Positions 28,389-37,959 of a stretch of 64,000 nucleotides of DNA are shown here, one piece after another. Origin of the DNA: Shewanella japonica. Its GTDB lineage: Bacteria; Pseudomonadota; Gammaproteobacteria; Enterobacterales; Shewanellaceae. The notes beneath the pieces are model-generated. The model saw only the letters and a program-made list of their open reading frames with translations, searched no databases and had not been told where the DNA came from. Position 1 is the first letter of the stretch; each line of letters opens with the position of its first letter. A program made the position numbers and the translations under genes. The stretch is taken from assembly GCF_002075795.1 (NCBI RefSeq), contig NZ_CP020472.1:1347001-1411000 (forward strand), in the 5' to 3' direction.

Positions 28389-29024
28389 TTACTGATTTTG
28401 CAGTAATTCTGCAGCAGTCAAAATTAACTCTGGCGCCGGACGGACTTTGTAATTCGGATTAATATATTGAAAATGCACTAATCCACTTTTATCTGCAACA
28501 TAAACCGCAGGAACAGGGAGAACTAGGCGTTTGTCACCTTCAGGTGTCGTCCATAAGGTATTGTCCACATTAAGTTTAGCTTGATACATGCTGGTGACTT
28601 TTTCGCTAGTATAGAATGCAATACCAAATGCTTGTGATGCTGCCATTTTTTCATCAGAAAGCAGCAAGTAATCTAATTCATTATCAGTCATTGATGCTTT
28701 TAATTTAGCGGGTGAGTCAGGTGAAATCCCCACTAATTGAAAGCCCATTTCAATTAGCTTAGGCTCAATCGCTTTTAGCTGACCCATTTGGATATTACAG
28801 AATGGACACCAGCCACCACGGTAGAAAAAGAAAATGGTTGGCTTTTGCGCTGTTAGCTCAGCTAAATCTACTTTGTTGCCTTTCACATCTTGTAAAACAA
28901 CACTTGGGATCTGCTGACCATTCATTAATGGCATGACGTGGTATTCATCACTGGCTATTGGTTTAGCCAGCGAAGGCAAACTAAACAAGGTGATTGCTGC
29001 GGCTAACATAAGTTTTTTTAACAT
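28389..29024 (-). CDS. secreted peroxiredoxin-like (AhpC/TSA) protein
   Basis: Start ATG 29024 gives a standard signal peptide (MLKKLMLAAAITLFSLPSLA); the longer frame from 29081 would bury it. The 211-residue protein has a thioredoxin-like fold with FFYRGGWCPFCNIQMGQL, a WCxxC pair at the peroxidatic position, and VGISPDSPAKL as in AhpC/TSA-type proteins. It is likely a periplasmic thiol reductase or peroxidase. No partner reductase is adjacent. Confidence 0.85.
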   Translation of the reverse strand: MLKKLMLAAAITLFSLPSLAKPIASDEYHVMPLMNGQQIPSVVLQDVKGNKVDLAELTAQKPTIFFFYRGGWCPFCNIQMGQLKAIEPKLIEMGFQLVGISPDSPAKLKASMTDNELDYLLLSDEKMAASQAFGIAFYTSEKVTSMYQAKLNVDNTLWTTPEGDKRLVLPVPAVYVADKSGLVHFQYINPNYKVRPAPELILTAAELLQNQ

Positions 29025-29254
29025 GCTGAAATCCATATTCAAATAAAAAGGGTTAGTCTTATTGAATGCCAAACAAGGCATTACTTCATTGTTGTCTCAA
29101 TTTAAAGTGTGCATAGCAGTGACTTTACTTTCACAATCTACTAGACCCGAGCATAACAGTTTTTATTTCATGATATAGGCTTAAAAGTGAATTTAAATTT
29201 ACATCTTAGGTGTGTAGCGATAAAAATGACAGCAATTGAACTTTGAGGGGCAAT

Positions 29255-29277
29255 AAAAAAGGCGCTTGTAGCGCCTT
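29255..29277 (-). terminator. intrinsic terminator after the RhlE-type helicase gene
   Basis: GGCGCT and AGCGCC pair around TGT; six A on the plus-strand left side give the U tract on minus-strand RNA. It lies 34 bp beyond the stop codon of the helicase gene. Confidence 0.75.
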
Positions 29278-29310
29278 AATTTAGATAAGCTTTGATATTA
29301 AGTTAATGAA

Positions 29311-30612
29311 CTATTTTAGTTTTTTATACTTAACTGTGCTGGTTGATTTACCAACAGTGACACGGCGTCCTTGCATGTTTCGCTCTGCAACAACTTGTGC
29401 ACCCGCATTGTCAACTCGTTGCTGTTTTTTGGCAAAGCTACGACGTTTTTGAATTTGTTTTAGCAATAACTCTCTGCTGCCGACTTCGTAACCTGGCATG
29501 GTAATTCTGCGAATAGGCTGATCGATTAACTTTTTAATATCCGCAAGAGTTCGCTCTTCTTCACGGCTAACAAATGAAATTGCAGTGCCAGATTTACCAG
29601 CTCGACCTGTGCGACCAATACGGTGAACATAATCTTCAGCAAGGAAAGGTAAATCATAGTTAACAACATAACCTAGGTTTTGAATATCTAAACCACGGGC
29701 TGCCACTTCTGTTGCAACTAGCACACGAACTTTACCTTCAACAAATTCACGTAATGCACGGCGACGGCTGCCTTGGCCTTTTTCACCATGAACAACTGCA
29801 GATGGAATCCCATCTAAATTCAGTTCTTTAACCAATACATCGGCGGCATCACGTGTTGCGGTAAACACTAATACTTGTTGCCAATTCTTGGTACCGATGA
29901 GCTCTGACAATAACTCACGCTTACGGCGCTGCTCTACGGGGTAAACTACTTGGCTTACTGTTGCTGCTGTGGTGTTTTGCTTATCAGCGGTAATCACTTT
30001 TGGCTTATTAAGCATTTCATTGGCTAACTTTTTCACTGATGTTGAAAAAGTAGCTGAGAAGAGTAAGTTTTGACGTTGCTTGTTAACGGCTTGCAGTATT
30101 TTTTGAATATCAGTGCTAAAGCCCATATCTAACATACGATCGGCTTCATCAAGCACTAAAAATTCCACGTTTGATAAACTTAAATTACAGGCTAATAAGT
30201 GTTCTAAAAGGCGACCAGGGGTGGCAACAATAATATCTGCGCCTCGCTTTAGTTTTTGCGCTTGGGTTGCCACTTTTACACCACCATAGATGGTCAGCAC
30301 TTCAATGTTAATATTTTTACTGTAATCGGTGATGTTTTCAGCAACTTGTGCAGCAAGCTCACGTGTCGGCGTTAAAATAAGCGCGCGGGTGTTTGAGTGT
30401 TGCACTTCACGTGGGTTCTCAACCATTTTTTGTAGTAAAGGCAGTGCAAAAGCAGCTGTTTTACCTGTGCCCGTTTGCGCACTTGCAAGTACATCTTCAC
30501 CACGGCGGATAGCTGGAATAGCTTGTTGCTGAACGGGTGTCATAGTTTTATAACCGCAATCAGCGATCGCACTTAATATTTCAGGGGCGAAGCTAAAAGA
30601 TTCAAATTTCAT
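29311..30612 (-). CDS. DEAD-box ATP-dependent RNA helicase, RhlE type
   Basis: The 433-residue protein has all helicase motifs in order: Q motif (TPVQQQAIP), motif I AQTGTGKT, TPGR, DEAD, SAT, and HRIGRTGRAG in the second RecA domain. A short basic C-terminal tail (KKQQRVDN...KYKKLK) follows. Among DEAD-box groups the start MKFESFSFAPEI and this tail fit RhlE. It probably remodels RNA in ribosome assembly or decay. Monocistronic, with a terminator downstream. Confidence 0.93.
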   Translation of the reverse strand: MKFESFSFAPEILSAIADCGYKTMTPVQQQAIPAIRRGEDVLASAQTGTGKTAAFALPLLQKMVENPREVQHSNTRALILTPTRELAAQVAENITDYSKNINIEVLTIYGGVKVATQAQKLKRGADIIVATPGRLLEHLLACNLSLSNVEFLVLDEADRMLDMGFSTDIQKILQAVNKQRQNLLFSATFSTSVKKLANEMLNKPKVITADKQNTTAATVSQVVYPVEQRRKRELLSELIGTKNWQQVLVFTATRDAADVLVKELNLDGIPSAVVHGEKGQGSRRRALREFVEGKVRVLVATEVAARGLDIQNLGYVVNYDLPFLAEDYVHRIGRTGRAGKSGTAISFVSREEERTLADIKKLIDQPIRRITMPGYEVGSRELLLKQIQKRRSFAKKQQRVDNAGAQVVAERNMQGRRVTVGKSTSTVKYKKLK

Positions 30613-30762
30613 CGGTATATGTTCCTATCATTATCACGTCGTTCAACGGGTTATTTACAAGCTCAGTATAACTGCTATAAGAAGCGGCGGCGGAGTATAA
30701 CAAATATAATTGATTAATTCTTAACTTAATCTAATGACATTTTGAAGAAACAGGCAAAAACA

Positions 30763-30799
30763 CAAAAAAATACCAAGTTTTTGTTCAAAACTTGGTATT
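30763..30799 (-). terminator. intrinsic terminator after the aminopeptidase P gene
   Basis: AATACCAAGTTTT and AAAACTTGGTATT pair around TGTTC, with seven A on the left as the U tract for the minus strand. Confidence 0.85.
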
Positions 30800-30830
30800 C
30801 AGTGCTCGTTAGCGTTGACTTATGGCGTTG

Positions 30831-32618
30831 TTATAACTCACTAGTCACTTGAGTAAGCCAAGTTAAATCTTCGCCCTGCATGAGTGGCGATAACGTGTTA
30901 AATACTTTGGCATGGTATTGATTGAACCAATTGATTTCGGCTTTAGTTAACAGTGATTTATCAATTAGGCGTTTATCCATCGGAATTAAGGTGAGTGCAT
31001 CAAATTCCATCATCTCACGTTCAGCATTAACCAGTGTCGGTGAAGGGATAACTGCCACCAAGTTTTCAATTCGAATACCAAATTCATCAGCACGGTAATA
31101 ACCTGGCTCATTAGAAAGCACCATTCCTGGTAATAATGCTACGCCATTAACATTTTTACCTATGCGTTGTGGGCCTTCATGAACACTTAAAAAATGTCCC
31201 ACGCCATGACCCGTGCCATGATCATAATCAAACCCATGTTGCCATAAATACTGGCGAGCAAATCCATCAAGTTGTTGGCCTGATGTGCCTTTCGGGAACT
31301 TAGCTTGATCAAGAGCAATATGGCCTTTAAGCACTAAGGTGAACATTTTTTGTTGTTCAGCAGTGACATGACCAATTGCGATGGTGCGAGTGACATCAGT
31401 CGTACCGTCAATGTATTGAGCGCCAGAGTCAACAAGGTAAATGCTGTTCATGGTCATTTGGCTTGGCGTGCCATCAAGGTGATTGTAATGGCACATCGCG
31501 CCGTTACCACCCGTTGCGGAAATGGTGTCAAAGCTAGGCTCACGGTAAAGTGGATCCGTTAAACGAAATGATTCAAGCTTATCAGCGAGCTGTGCTTCAT
31601 CGTGCATCACATTAGCGGCCACCTCACGGTCAAGCCATGCAAGGAAACGACTAACGGCTACGCCATCTCTAACATGGCTTGCGCGCATTCCGTTAAGTTC
31701 TGCTGCATTTTTTTGTGCTTTTGGTAAAGCGACAGGGTCGCTACCTGCAACTAATACTGCACCCGCTTGTTGGGCCGAGAGTTGGCTCCACGCATTGGCA
31801 GTATTTGGGTCAGCTAATAGTTTTACACCGTTAAGTTGCGATAAAGAATCAGCTAGAAGTGACTCATCTTTGAAATCAACACCAGCGCCAACATGTTCAA
31901 TGAATCCAGCTGGCATTTTGGCAATATCAGCAAATAAGGTCATATCACCATTGGTTGATAATAATGCACAGCCCAATGTGACAGGTAGACGTGGAACGTC
32001 ATTGCCACGGATGTTAAGTAGCCAGCAGAAAGAATCTAACGCAGCAATCAATGCCATATCTGCGCCTTCTTTAGCGACTAGTGCACCAATCTGTTGACGT
32101 TTTTCAAGGCTATTTCGCCCGGCGCCTTCATGGCTAAATAGGGTAATAGGTTCACTAGGTAATACTGGGCGGTCATGCCAATGAATATCAATTGGGTTTT
32201 CTGCAACACTGATTAGCTCAAGTCCCGCTTTGGTAAGTTTATGCTCAGCTTGTTGGTACCAAGCTAATGTATGCAGTCGAGTGTCGATTCCAACACGTTT
32301 ACCTGAGCCTAATTGATCAATGAGCCATTCAACTTGCGGGGTATCGTATAAGCTTTCGTAACTAAATAGTTCGCCATTAACCTGTTGCTTAACTTGTACG
32401 GTATAGCGACCATCAACAAAAATTGCCGCAGCATCTTTTAAGACAATTGCCATCCCAGCAGATCCAGTAAATTCCGTTGCCCATAGTAGGCGCTCATTTC
32501 GCTCAGGGACATATTCTCCGAGGTATTCATCAGCTCTAGGAATAATAAACGCATCGAGATTATGTTTAGTTAGTTCTTCACGAATGGCCTGTAGGCGCTG
32601 ATTAATAATGTCTGACAT
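30831..32618 (-). CDS. Xaa-Pro aminopeptidase, M24B family (three-domain type)
   Basis: The start is ATG 32618 (MSDIINQRLQAIREEL) preceded by ACGGAG; an open frame extends 34 codons further but with no ribosome site. The 595-residue cytoplasmic enzyme has two creatinase-like N-terminal domains and a C-terminal pita-bread domain, as in eukaryotic XPNPEP1-like peptidases. Metal ligands are visible: Asp pair in YLVDSGAQYIDGTTDVTRT, His in GTGHGVGHFLSVHEGP, Glu in LSNEPGYY and in GIRIENL. It should cleave N-terminal residues before proline. It is divergent from another M24 gene. Confidence 0.92.
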   Translation of the reverse strand: MSDIINQRLQAIREELTKHNLDAFIIPRADEYLGEYVPERNERLLWATEFTGSAGMAIVLKDAAAIFVDGRYTVQVKQQVNGELFSYESLYDTPQVEWLIDQLGSGKRVGIDTRLHTLAWYQQAEHKLTKAGLELISVAENPIDIHWHDRPVLPSEPITLFSHEGAGRNSLEKRQQIGALVAKEGADMALIAALDSFCWLLNIRGNDVPRLPVTLGCALLSTNGDMTLFADIAKMPAGFIEHVGAGVDFKDESLLADSLSQLNGVKLLADPNTANAWSQLSAQQAGAVLVAGSDPVALPKAQKNAAELNGMRASHVRDGVAVSRFLAWLDREVAANVMHDEAQLADKLESFRLTDPLYREPSFDTISATGGNGAMCHYNHLDGTPSQMTMNSIYLVDSGAQYIDGTTDVTRTIAIGHVTAEQQKMFTLVLKGHIALDQAKFPKGTSGQQLDGFARQYLWQHGFDYDHGTGHGVGHFLSVHEGPQRIGKNVNGVALLPGMVLSNEPGYYRADEFGIRIENLVAVIPSPTLVNAEREMMEFDALTLIPMDKRLIDKSLLTKAEINWFNQYHAKVFNTLSPLMQGEDLTWLTQVTSEL

Positions 32619-32839
32619 GATAACTCCGTTGGAGAGGGCTGATTGATTCAGTCTTATTGATGAAAGGCGATTATCGCAATTGCCCGAGGCGCTTTGCAAG
32701 TTAAAGACTATATTGGGCAAATGTTACATGAGCGATAAGCCAGTAAATACTGATATGAATTTATATTGTATACATTTTCAAATTGCAGTTTACACTAAGA
32801 CAAAAATCTCATCACCCTTAACTTTTTTTGGAGTCATTT

Positions 32840-34054
32840 ATGACGATTGGAGTTGGTACTCAAACTCAAGAGCAAGCGCTGGCAAGTTTATCGGACATGA
32901 CAGAGGATGTAGTTAGTATTGCACTTGTGGAATTTGAACAACGTATTGCTAAAGCGCAACAGTTAATGCAGCAGCAGGGTATCGAAGCCATTTATGTTAA
33001 TGCTGGTACCAATTTATACTATTTTACTGGGACTAAATGGTACGCCAGTGAGCGCATGGTTGGGGCCATCATCCCAGCAACAGGTGACGTTGAATATATT
33101 GCACCTGCGTTTGAGCTAGATACTTTAGAAGGCTTCATGGCGATTAAAGGTAAGGTAAATACGTGGCATGAAGATGAAAGCCCTTACGCACTTTTTGCCA
33201 ACACAGTCAGCCAGATGGGTATATCTTCCGGTAAAATTGGCATCGATGAGTCAACTGCATTTTTCATTTTTGATGGCATGCGTTTAGCGAACTCTGAGCT
33301 TGAGTATGTCAATGCTAAAAGCATTACAGCTGGCTGCCGGATGATTAAGTCAGCATCAGAGCTTGCTTTATTACAACGTGCCAAAGACATGACTTTGGCT
33401 GTACATATTGCAGCAGCTAGCATATTACGTGAAGGGATCACGACTGCTGAAGTGGAGCAATTCATTCATGAAGCGCATAAAAAGGTTGGCGCCTCTGCTG
33501 GTTCTTATTTCTGTATTGTGTTGTTTGGTGAAGATACTGCTTATCCTCACGGGGTTAAGTCGCCTAAATCTCTTGATGTAAATGATACGGTACTTATTGA
33601 TACTGGCTGTCAGCTACAAGGCTACAATTCTGATATCACTCGTACTTATGTTTTTGGTGAGCCTAATGAGCGCCAACGGGAACTATGGCAGCTAGAGCAA
33701 CAAGCTCAGTTAGCTGCTTTTGAGGCTGCTCAAATTGGTAAAACCTGTGCGAGTGTCGATAAAGCCGCGCGTGAGGTTATTGTAAATGCGGGGTTTGGCC
33801 CTGGTTACGATGTACCAGGTTTACCCCATAGAACTGGTCATGGTGTTGGACTAGACATCCATGAGTGGCCTTATTTGGTATTAAATGATCATACTGAACT
33901 GACTGCTGGAATGTGCTTTAGTAATGAGCCTATGTTATGTGTGCCGGGAGAGTTTGGCGTGCGCCATGAGGACCATTTTTACATGACCGAAAAGGGAGCG
34001 GTTTGGTTCACTGAACCCGCTAAATCAATCGATGATCCTTTTGGCCTAGCGTAG
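32840..34054 (+). CDS. M24-family Xaa-Pro peptidase (two-domain)
   Basis: ATG 32840 is preceded by TTTGGAG at a good distance; the in-frame TTG at 32828 overlaps that site and is rejected. The 404-residue protein has one creatinase-like N-terminal domain and a pita-bread catalytic domain. All five metal ligands are present: the Asp pair in VLIDTGCQLQGYNSDITRT, His in HRTGHGVGLDIHE, Glu in SNEPML and VRHEDHF. Either Xaa-Pro dipeptidase or aminopeptidase activity is possible. The gene is divergent from the three-domain M24 peptidase with 221 bp between starts. Confidence 0.9.
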   Translation: MTIGVGTQTQEQALASLSDMTEDVVSIALVEFEQRIAKAQQLMQQQGIEAIYVNAGTNLYYFTGTKWYASERMVGAIIPATGDVEYIAPAFELDTLEGFMAIKGKVNTWHEDESPYALFANTVSQMGISSGKIGIDESTAFFIFDGMRLANSELEYVNAKSITAGCRMIKSASELALLQRAKDMTLAVHIAAASILREGITTAEVEQFIHEAHKKVGASAGSYFCIVLFGEDTAYPHGVKSPKSLDVNDTVLIDTGCQLQGYNSDITRTYVFGEPNERQRELWQLEQQAQLAAFEAAQIGKTCASVDKAAREVIVNAGFGPGYDVPGLPHRTGHGVGLDIHEWPYLVLNDHTELTAGMCFSNEPMLCVPGEFGVRHEDHFYMTEKGAVWFTEPAKSIDDPFGLA

Positions 34055-34117
34055 ATTTAGTTATCGTTTTGATTAAATAGACATCAGGCAGTAAACGTTT
34101 ATATTTACCTAATGCTG

Positions 34118-34152
34118 AAACGCCCATTAGCAATGACTAATGGGCGTTTTTG
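34118..34152. terminator. intrinsic terminator between the M24 and FKBP genes
   Basis: AAACGCCCATTAG and CTAATGGGCGTTT pair around CAATGA, followed by TTTG on the plus strand. It lies between convergent genes. Confidence 0.88.
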
Positions 34153-34206
34153 TTAAGTATTAGAGTGATAATTGAGTTAATACTTTGATTTAGTTGAACG
34201 CTTGAT

Positions 34207-34677
34207 TTAGTTGATCGCGAGTAATTCAACTTCAAAAATTAACACTGAACCGCCTTCAATTTTACCTGCCGCGCGGTTACCGTAAGCCAAGGTGCTTGGT
34301 ACAAAAAATTTAAATTTATCACCAACTGTCATTAGCTGAACACCTTCAGTCCAACCTGGAATTACACGATTAAGTGGGAAATCGATACTTTGACCACGCT
34401 CCACTGAGCTATCAAACACTGTGTCATCAATCAAAGTGCCATGATAATGCACAGTAACTGTGTCCGTTGCTTTAGGATGCTCAGTTCCTTCACCTTTATG
34501 CATGACTAAATATTGAAGCCCTGATAGTGTTGTTACAACCCCTTCTTTTTTCTGATTTTCTAGTAAGAACGCATCACCTTTAATAATGTTTTCTTGAGCT
34601 GCTTTTTTATTATTTGATTGAGTAAAAAAGTAAAAGATGAGTCCAGTGATGACGCAAATAGCCAATAAGACTTTCAT
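34207..34677 (-). CDS. FKBP-type peptidyl-prolyl isomerase, membrane anchored
   Basis: The 156-residue protein starts with one hydrophobic helix (VLLAICVITGLIFYFF) that is an uncleaved anchor or signal, then a short FkpA/Mip-like linker (GDAFLLENQKKEGV) and a single FKBP domain: TVTVHYHGTLIDDTVFDSS, GVQLMTVGDKFKFFVP and LIFEVELL. The conserved active-site Asp, Phe and Val/Ile positions are present. It likely assists protein folding in the periplasm. Monocistronic. Confidence 0.92.
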   Translation of the reverse strand: MKVLLAICVITGLIFYFFTQSNNKKAAQENIIKGDAFLLENQKKEGVVTTLSGLQYLVMHKGEGTEHPKATDTVTVHYHGTLIDDTVFDSSVERGQSIDFPLNRVIPGWTEGVQLMTVGDKFKFFVPSTLAYGNRAAGKIEGGSVLIFEVELLAIN

Positions 34678-34777
34678 AGTAAGTTCTCGTGTGTATTCTG
34701 GTGGATTGTCGTTTTACGCATGTTACTGATTGATAGTGCTGGGGTAAAGTCTCACGCTTGCTTAAGGTGATTTTGCG

Positions 34778-35122
34778 TTAATTTATGTCTGTGTGTCTTA
34801 ACTGCAAGTAACACATGCTTATAACTAATAAAATATTTAAAACAATCATCACCCAATAAATCCACTTAAAGGGCGTTTTTTGCGTTTTATGGCGGAAATA
34901 TTGCTGCGCAAGAACGCCCGCTGGCCAGGCGCCAATGAAGGCTAAAATATATAAGGTACGCTCTTTTACTCGCCATGTTTGCTTACTGGCAGCACGTTTA
35001 TCATGCCAAGTCACGGCGGCACAAATCAGGTTTATGAACAGCACGTAATAACCCAAATAGCTAGATAGGCTAAAGCTTGCAATGATGAGTGCTAGGCAAG
35101 ATATCAATCTAAATAGTTTCAT
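34778..35122 (-). CDS. DUF1294 membrane protein
   Basis: The 114-residue protein has two hydrophobic segments at the start, then the DUF1294 signature: DKRAASKQTWRVKERTLYIL, a Gly/Ala-rich helix (IGAWPAGVLAQQYFRHKTQK) and a last helix (WIYWVMIVLNILLVISM). Function unknown. It lacks the N-terminal cold-shock domain that some DUF1294 proteins carry. Confidence 0.85.
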   Translation of the reverse strand: MKLFRLISCLALIIASFSLSSYLGYYVLFINLICAAVTWHDKRAASKQTWRVKERTLYILAFIGAWPAGVLAQQYFRHKTQKTPFKWIYWVMIVLNILLVISMCYLQLRHTDIN

Positions 35123-35227
35123 TGGTGCTCGTTTGGTTAAATGTTCAAGGCGATGTTAATAAGGGGTACTTTACATAAGGGATGCCATAAAAGGGCTATT
35201 TTAAACAAGAGCCGCTTTAAGCAAGAA

Positions 35228-35851
35228 CTATTTTAAAAATTCAGCATAAATTTCTAAATCTATTTCATCACCGACAATCGGTATATAACTGCTCATGTTA
35301 AAGTCAGAACGCTTAATGCGACCTATGGCACTAAACCCTACAGTGTACTTACCTGTCATCCAATTATCTGCGCCGCCATGAAAAGTTGCTTTGAATGTGA
35401 CGGGTTGAGTGACCCCTTTAAGCGTTAAGTTACCTGTAAAATTAAATTGGCTCTCAGATATTGGGGTGACTGTATGGCTTGCAAATACCGCTTGAGGAAA
35501 TGTTTTAGAATCAAACCAAGTGGATTCTTGTAGGGTCTCAGCTAAGTCTGGATTGTTGATATCAACAGATTGTATATCGACTACGGCGGTTAAGCTCGCT
35601 GCGGCCATATTGTCTGGGTCAAAAGTCAGTTCAGCATCAAACTGATTAAAACGCCCCACATAAGTCGATAAACCAAGATGCTGAATTTTAAATAGCAACG
35701 CGGCATGATTCTTATCGAGTTGATATTCACCGCGCTGCAGTGCAACCAGTTCAGATTTAACATTGGGAGCCACCCAGCTGACGCAGCTTGATAACATCAA
35801 TATTGCGCCGATTGAGCACACAAGCGACTTGTTAATAATCCATTTATTCAT
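35228..35851 (-). CDS. YceI-family lipocalin-like lipoprotein
   Basis: I chose ATG 35851 (MNKWIINKSLVC); an in-frame GTG at 35863 that overlaps the upstream stop is the alternative. A lipobox-like ILMLSSC ends the signal sequence, so this is probably a lipoprotein. The remainder is a YceI domain: YQLDKNHAALLFKIQHLGLSTYVGRF split over strands, LTFDP, SKTFPQAVF, FTGNLTLKGVTQPVTF and IKRSDFNM. YceI proteins are beta-barrels that bind isoprenoid-like lipids. It overlaps or abuts the DUF418 gene, so the two are coupled. Confidence 0.9.
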   Translation of the reverse strand: MNKWIINKSLVCSIGAILMLSSCVSWVAPNVKSELVALQRGEYQLDKNHAALLFKIQHLGLSTYVGRFNQFDAELTFDPDNMAAASLTAVVDIQSVDINNPDLAETLQESTWFDSKTFPQAVFASHTVTPISESQFNFTGNLTLKGVTQPVTFKATFHGGADNWMTGKYTVGFSAIGRIKRSDFNMSSYIPIVGDEIDLEIYAEFLK

Positions 35852-35859
35852 AAGGTAGC

Positions 35860-37092
35860 TCACTGTGAGGTCATCTTGTTTTGACTATGGCGAACTCGAT
35901 TTCGCCATAATGCTTCTAATGGCCCTTGCTTGAAGAACCGCAAATACAATGGGCCAAACACTAGCTGTAATCCAATGATTATCCCAGCAATAAAGACGTA
36001 ATCAATTCTATTCATTATCAAATGTAATTCAGGTGCATAGTATTGAATAATATAGCGAAATAATATCACGCCAATAACGGATTGGATAATGTAACAACTC
36101 AAGGCTAGTTTACCGACATCTTGCAAACGACTTAATGCATGTGGACTGTTTTTGCACAGGTTAACGATCAAATGGATATAAATCATCGCCATGGGAATGG
36201 CACTTATTATCACTGTGGCTGCGGAGAGCTCTTTTGGCACCGGATTAGATGAAAAACCCAATAAAGTATCAATAACAGAGAATATAATGGTCCACGTAAT
36301 GCATTTTAGTAACGTGACTCTATCTAACCCGTGTTCAAATATTCCTTGCCTGTAAAGTGCCATTCCCCACATCATCAAGCCGCCAATAAACCAAACGAGT
36401 GTAAAGGGCGTTATGATAAGCATGAATCCCACTTGAATAAGCTGCAATATTACGGTGTTGAGATAGCCAGCTGACCATTCTTGTAATTGCTCAAGGTGCA
36501 GTTCGGAGCCCCGAAAGTAAAGATCATCTTCAATTGTTAAACTAAACAAAGCGACTAAAATGAGTGAAAGAGCAACAAATTGAGTTGCGCGCTTTTTGAG
36601 TATTTCGAGATCGCTATTGATATATTTAAGCGCTAAAAAAGCGCTGATACCGTAAGTTAATAATATATCGCCAGCCCAAATAAATACGCCGTGCATTAGC
36701 CCAATTAACATAAGCCATGAGAGGCGTTTTTTCATTAATGGGTAAGCAGGTAGACTTTGCGATTCATAGCGCTGAAATTGCACCAATAAACCTGCACCAA
36801 ATAAGATGGAAAGAAGGCTTAAAAATCGGCCTTCCAGAAATACATTACTAACTACCTCTATGAATATATCCATCTTTGGCTGTATTAAATGCGGGGCATA
36901 ACCGTAAAAACTATCATTCATAAAAAATATATTCATGAATAAGATGCCAAGAATAGCTAATCCCCTTAAGGCGTCTATATTATGGTTACGGTTTCCATGG
37001 CTTTCGTTGATGGTATTGACTTGATTTGGGCCAGTATTGGTGACGCTGGTAGGCGTACTAATATGAGCTGCAGAATCCATTTCGCTATTCAT
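35860..37092 (-). CDS. DUF418 (YeiB-like) membrane protein
   Basis: The 410-residue protein has a polar N-terminal tail, then HNIDALRGLAILGILFMNI, the usual opening of YeiB/DUF418 proteins and related to acyltransferase-3 membrane proteins. About nine to ten hydrophobic helices follow, with the DUF418 domain in the last 160 residues (LSCYIIQSVIGVILFRYI; GPLEALWRN). The function is not established. It is directly upstream of the YceI gene, a pairing that suggests a lipid or envelope role. Confidence 0.88.
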   Translation of the reverse strand: MNSEMDSAAHISTPTSVTNTGPNQVNTINESHGNRNHNIDALRGLAILGILFMNIFFMNDSFYGYAPHLIQPKMDIFIEVVSNVFLEGRFLSLLSILFGAGLLVQFQRYESQSLPAYPLMKKRLSWLMLIGLMHGVFIWAGDILLTYGISAFLALKYINSDLEILKKRATQFVALSLILVALFSLTIEDDLYFRGSELHLEQLQEWSAGYLNTVILQLIQVGFMLIITPFTLVWFIGGLMMWGMALYRQGIFEHGLDRVTLLKCITWTIIFSVIDTLLGFSSNPVPKELSAATVIISAIPMAMIYIHLIVNLCKNSPHALSRLQDVGKLALSCYIIQSVIGVILFRYIIQYYAPELHLIMNRIDYVFIAGIIIGLQLVFGPLYLRFFKQGPLEALWRNRVRHSQNKMTSQ

Positions 37093-37178
37093 ATTGTTTT
37101 TGTGTGGTGATCGATGATTAAAAGCCTAACAGTCACTGAATCAAAAAGATAGCAACAGCTAGGCTGTAATAGAAAGGC

Positions 37179-37652
37179 TTATTTTTGTGGTTTTTCAGAG
37201 ATCCACAATTTAATTGTGCCGCGAACAACCACATTAGCATCGGTGTCATAGGCATTGACAGGAACCAGTAAGTCACCAACTTGCCATTGTTCGGGTGTGA
37301 CTTCTGCAACACATAAAATATCACTGCCTGCCTTGGCGGTATAATCGACTGTCATTCCTTTTGGGATCCAGCGTAGGTGCTTAGGTATCGATGCTTCGGC
37401 CATCACACCCATTGCCATTTCTAAGCCATTACAAATAGCAATCACATGTACAGTTTTAATATGATTGTGCACCGCTTTGCGCTTTTTGATTAAACAAGCA
37501 CAGCGATTGACTTTTAGTTCAGTAACGAGAGGCTTTACCGTGGCAAAATAGGGAGCCATACGTGACACCATAATCGAGAAAATTTTATTCCCGAATGGGT
37601 ATTTGGTTACTTTGTTATATAAAGCTAATACATGGTTAGGCTTGTTGCTCAT
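37179..37652 (-). CDS. DUF4442 hotdog-fold protein (PaaI-like)
   Basis: The 157-residue protein has the hotdog layout: FPFGNKIF-type start, a strand-helix with AICNGLEMAMGVMAEA and IPKGMTVDYTAKAGSDILC, matching DUF4442/PaaI-like acyl-CoA thioesterase relatives. It has no signal peptide. A thioester substrate is likely but cannot be named. Single gene, 86 bp upstream of the DUF418 gene on the same strand. Confidence 0.82.
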   Translation of the reverse strand: MSNKPNHVLALYNKVTKYPFGNKIFSIMVSRMAPYFATVKPLVTELKVNRCACLIKKRKAVHNHIKTVHVIAICNGLEMAMGVMAEASIPKHLRWIPKGMTVDYTAKAGSDILCVAEVTPEQWQVGDLLVPVNAYDTDANVVVRGTIKLWISEKPQK

Positions 37653-37959
37653 ATCGATCCTTCTCTTATTAGAATTATTTTAACATCTGGTCTGATGAGT
37701 TGGTTTGGGTTAGTTTAACATCCTTGTAACGCCTTGCACATATGCCAATGAAATTGAAAAAAGATTAATGACAGAGATTAGAGAATATCGAGGTATAATT
37801 TATTTAAATTAATGATGAGGTTTGAGAGCTTTACTCATAGGCCTAGGTCATAGGACGCATCAAGAACATCATACAAGGTACCACTGAGTCAAAGCGCATG
37901 TTTTGACAAGGTAATGCAATTTTAAATAATTAAATTCAGCGTTTTATTAAGGATTAGCT
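37653..37959. other. divergent intergenic region, 307 bp
   Basis: No gene or clear repeat. It separates the minus-strand hotdog gene from the plus-strand DUF368 gene and should contain both promoters. Confidence 0.5.
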
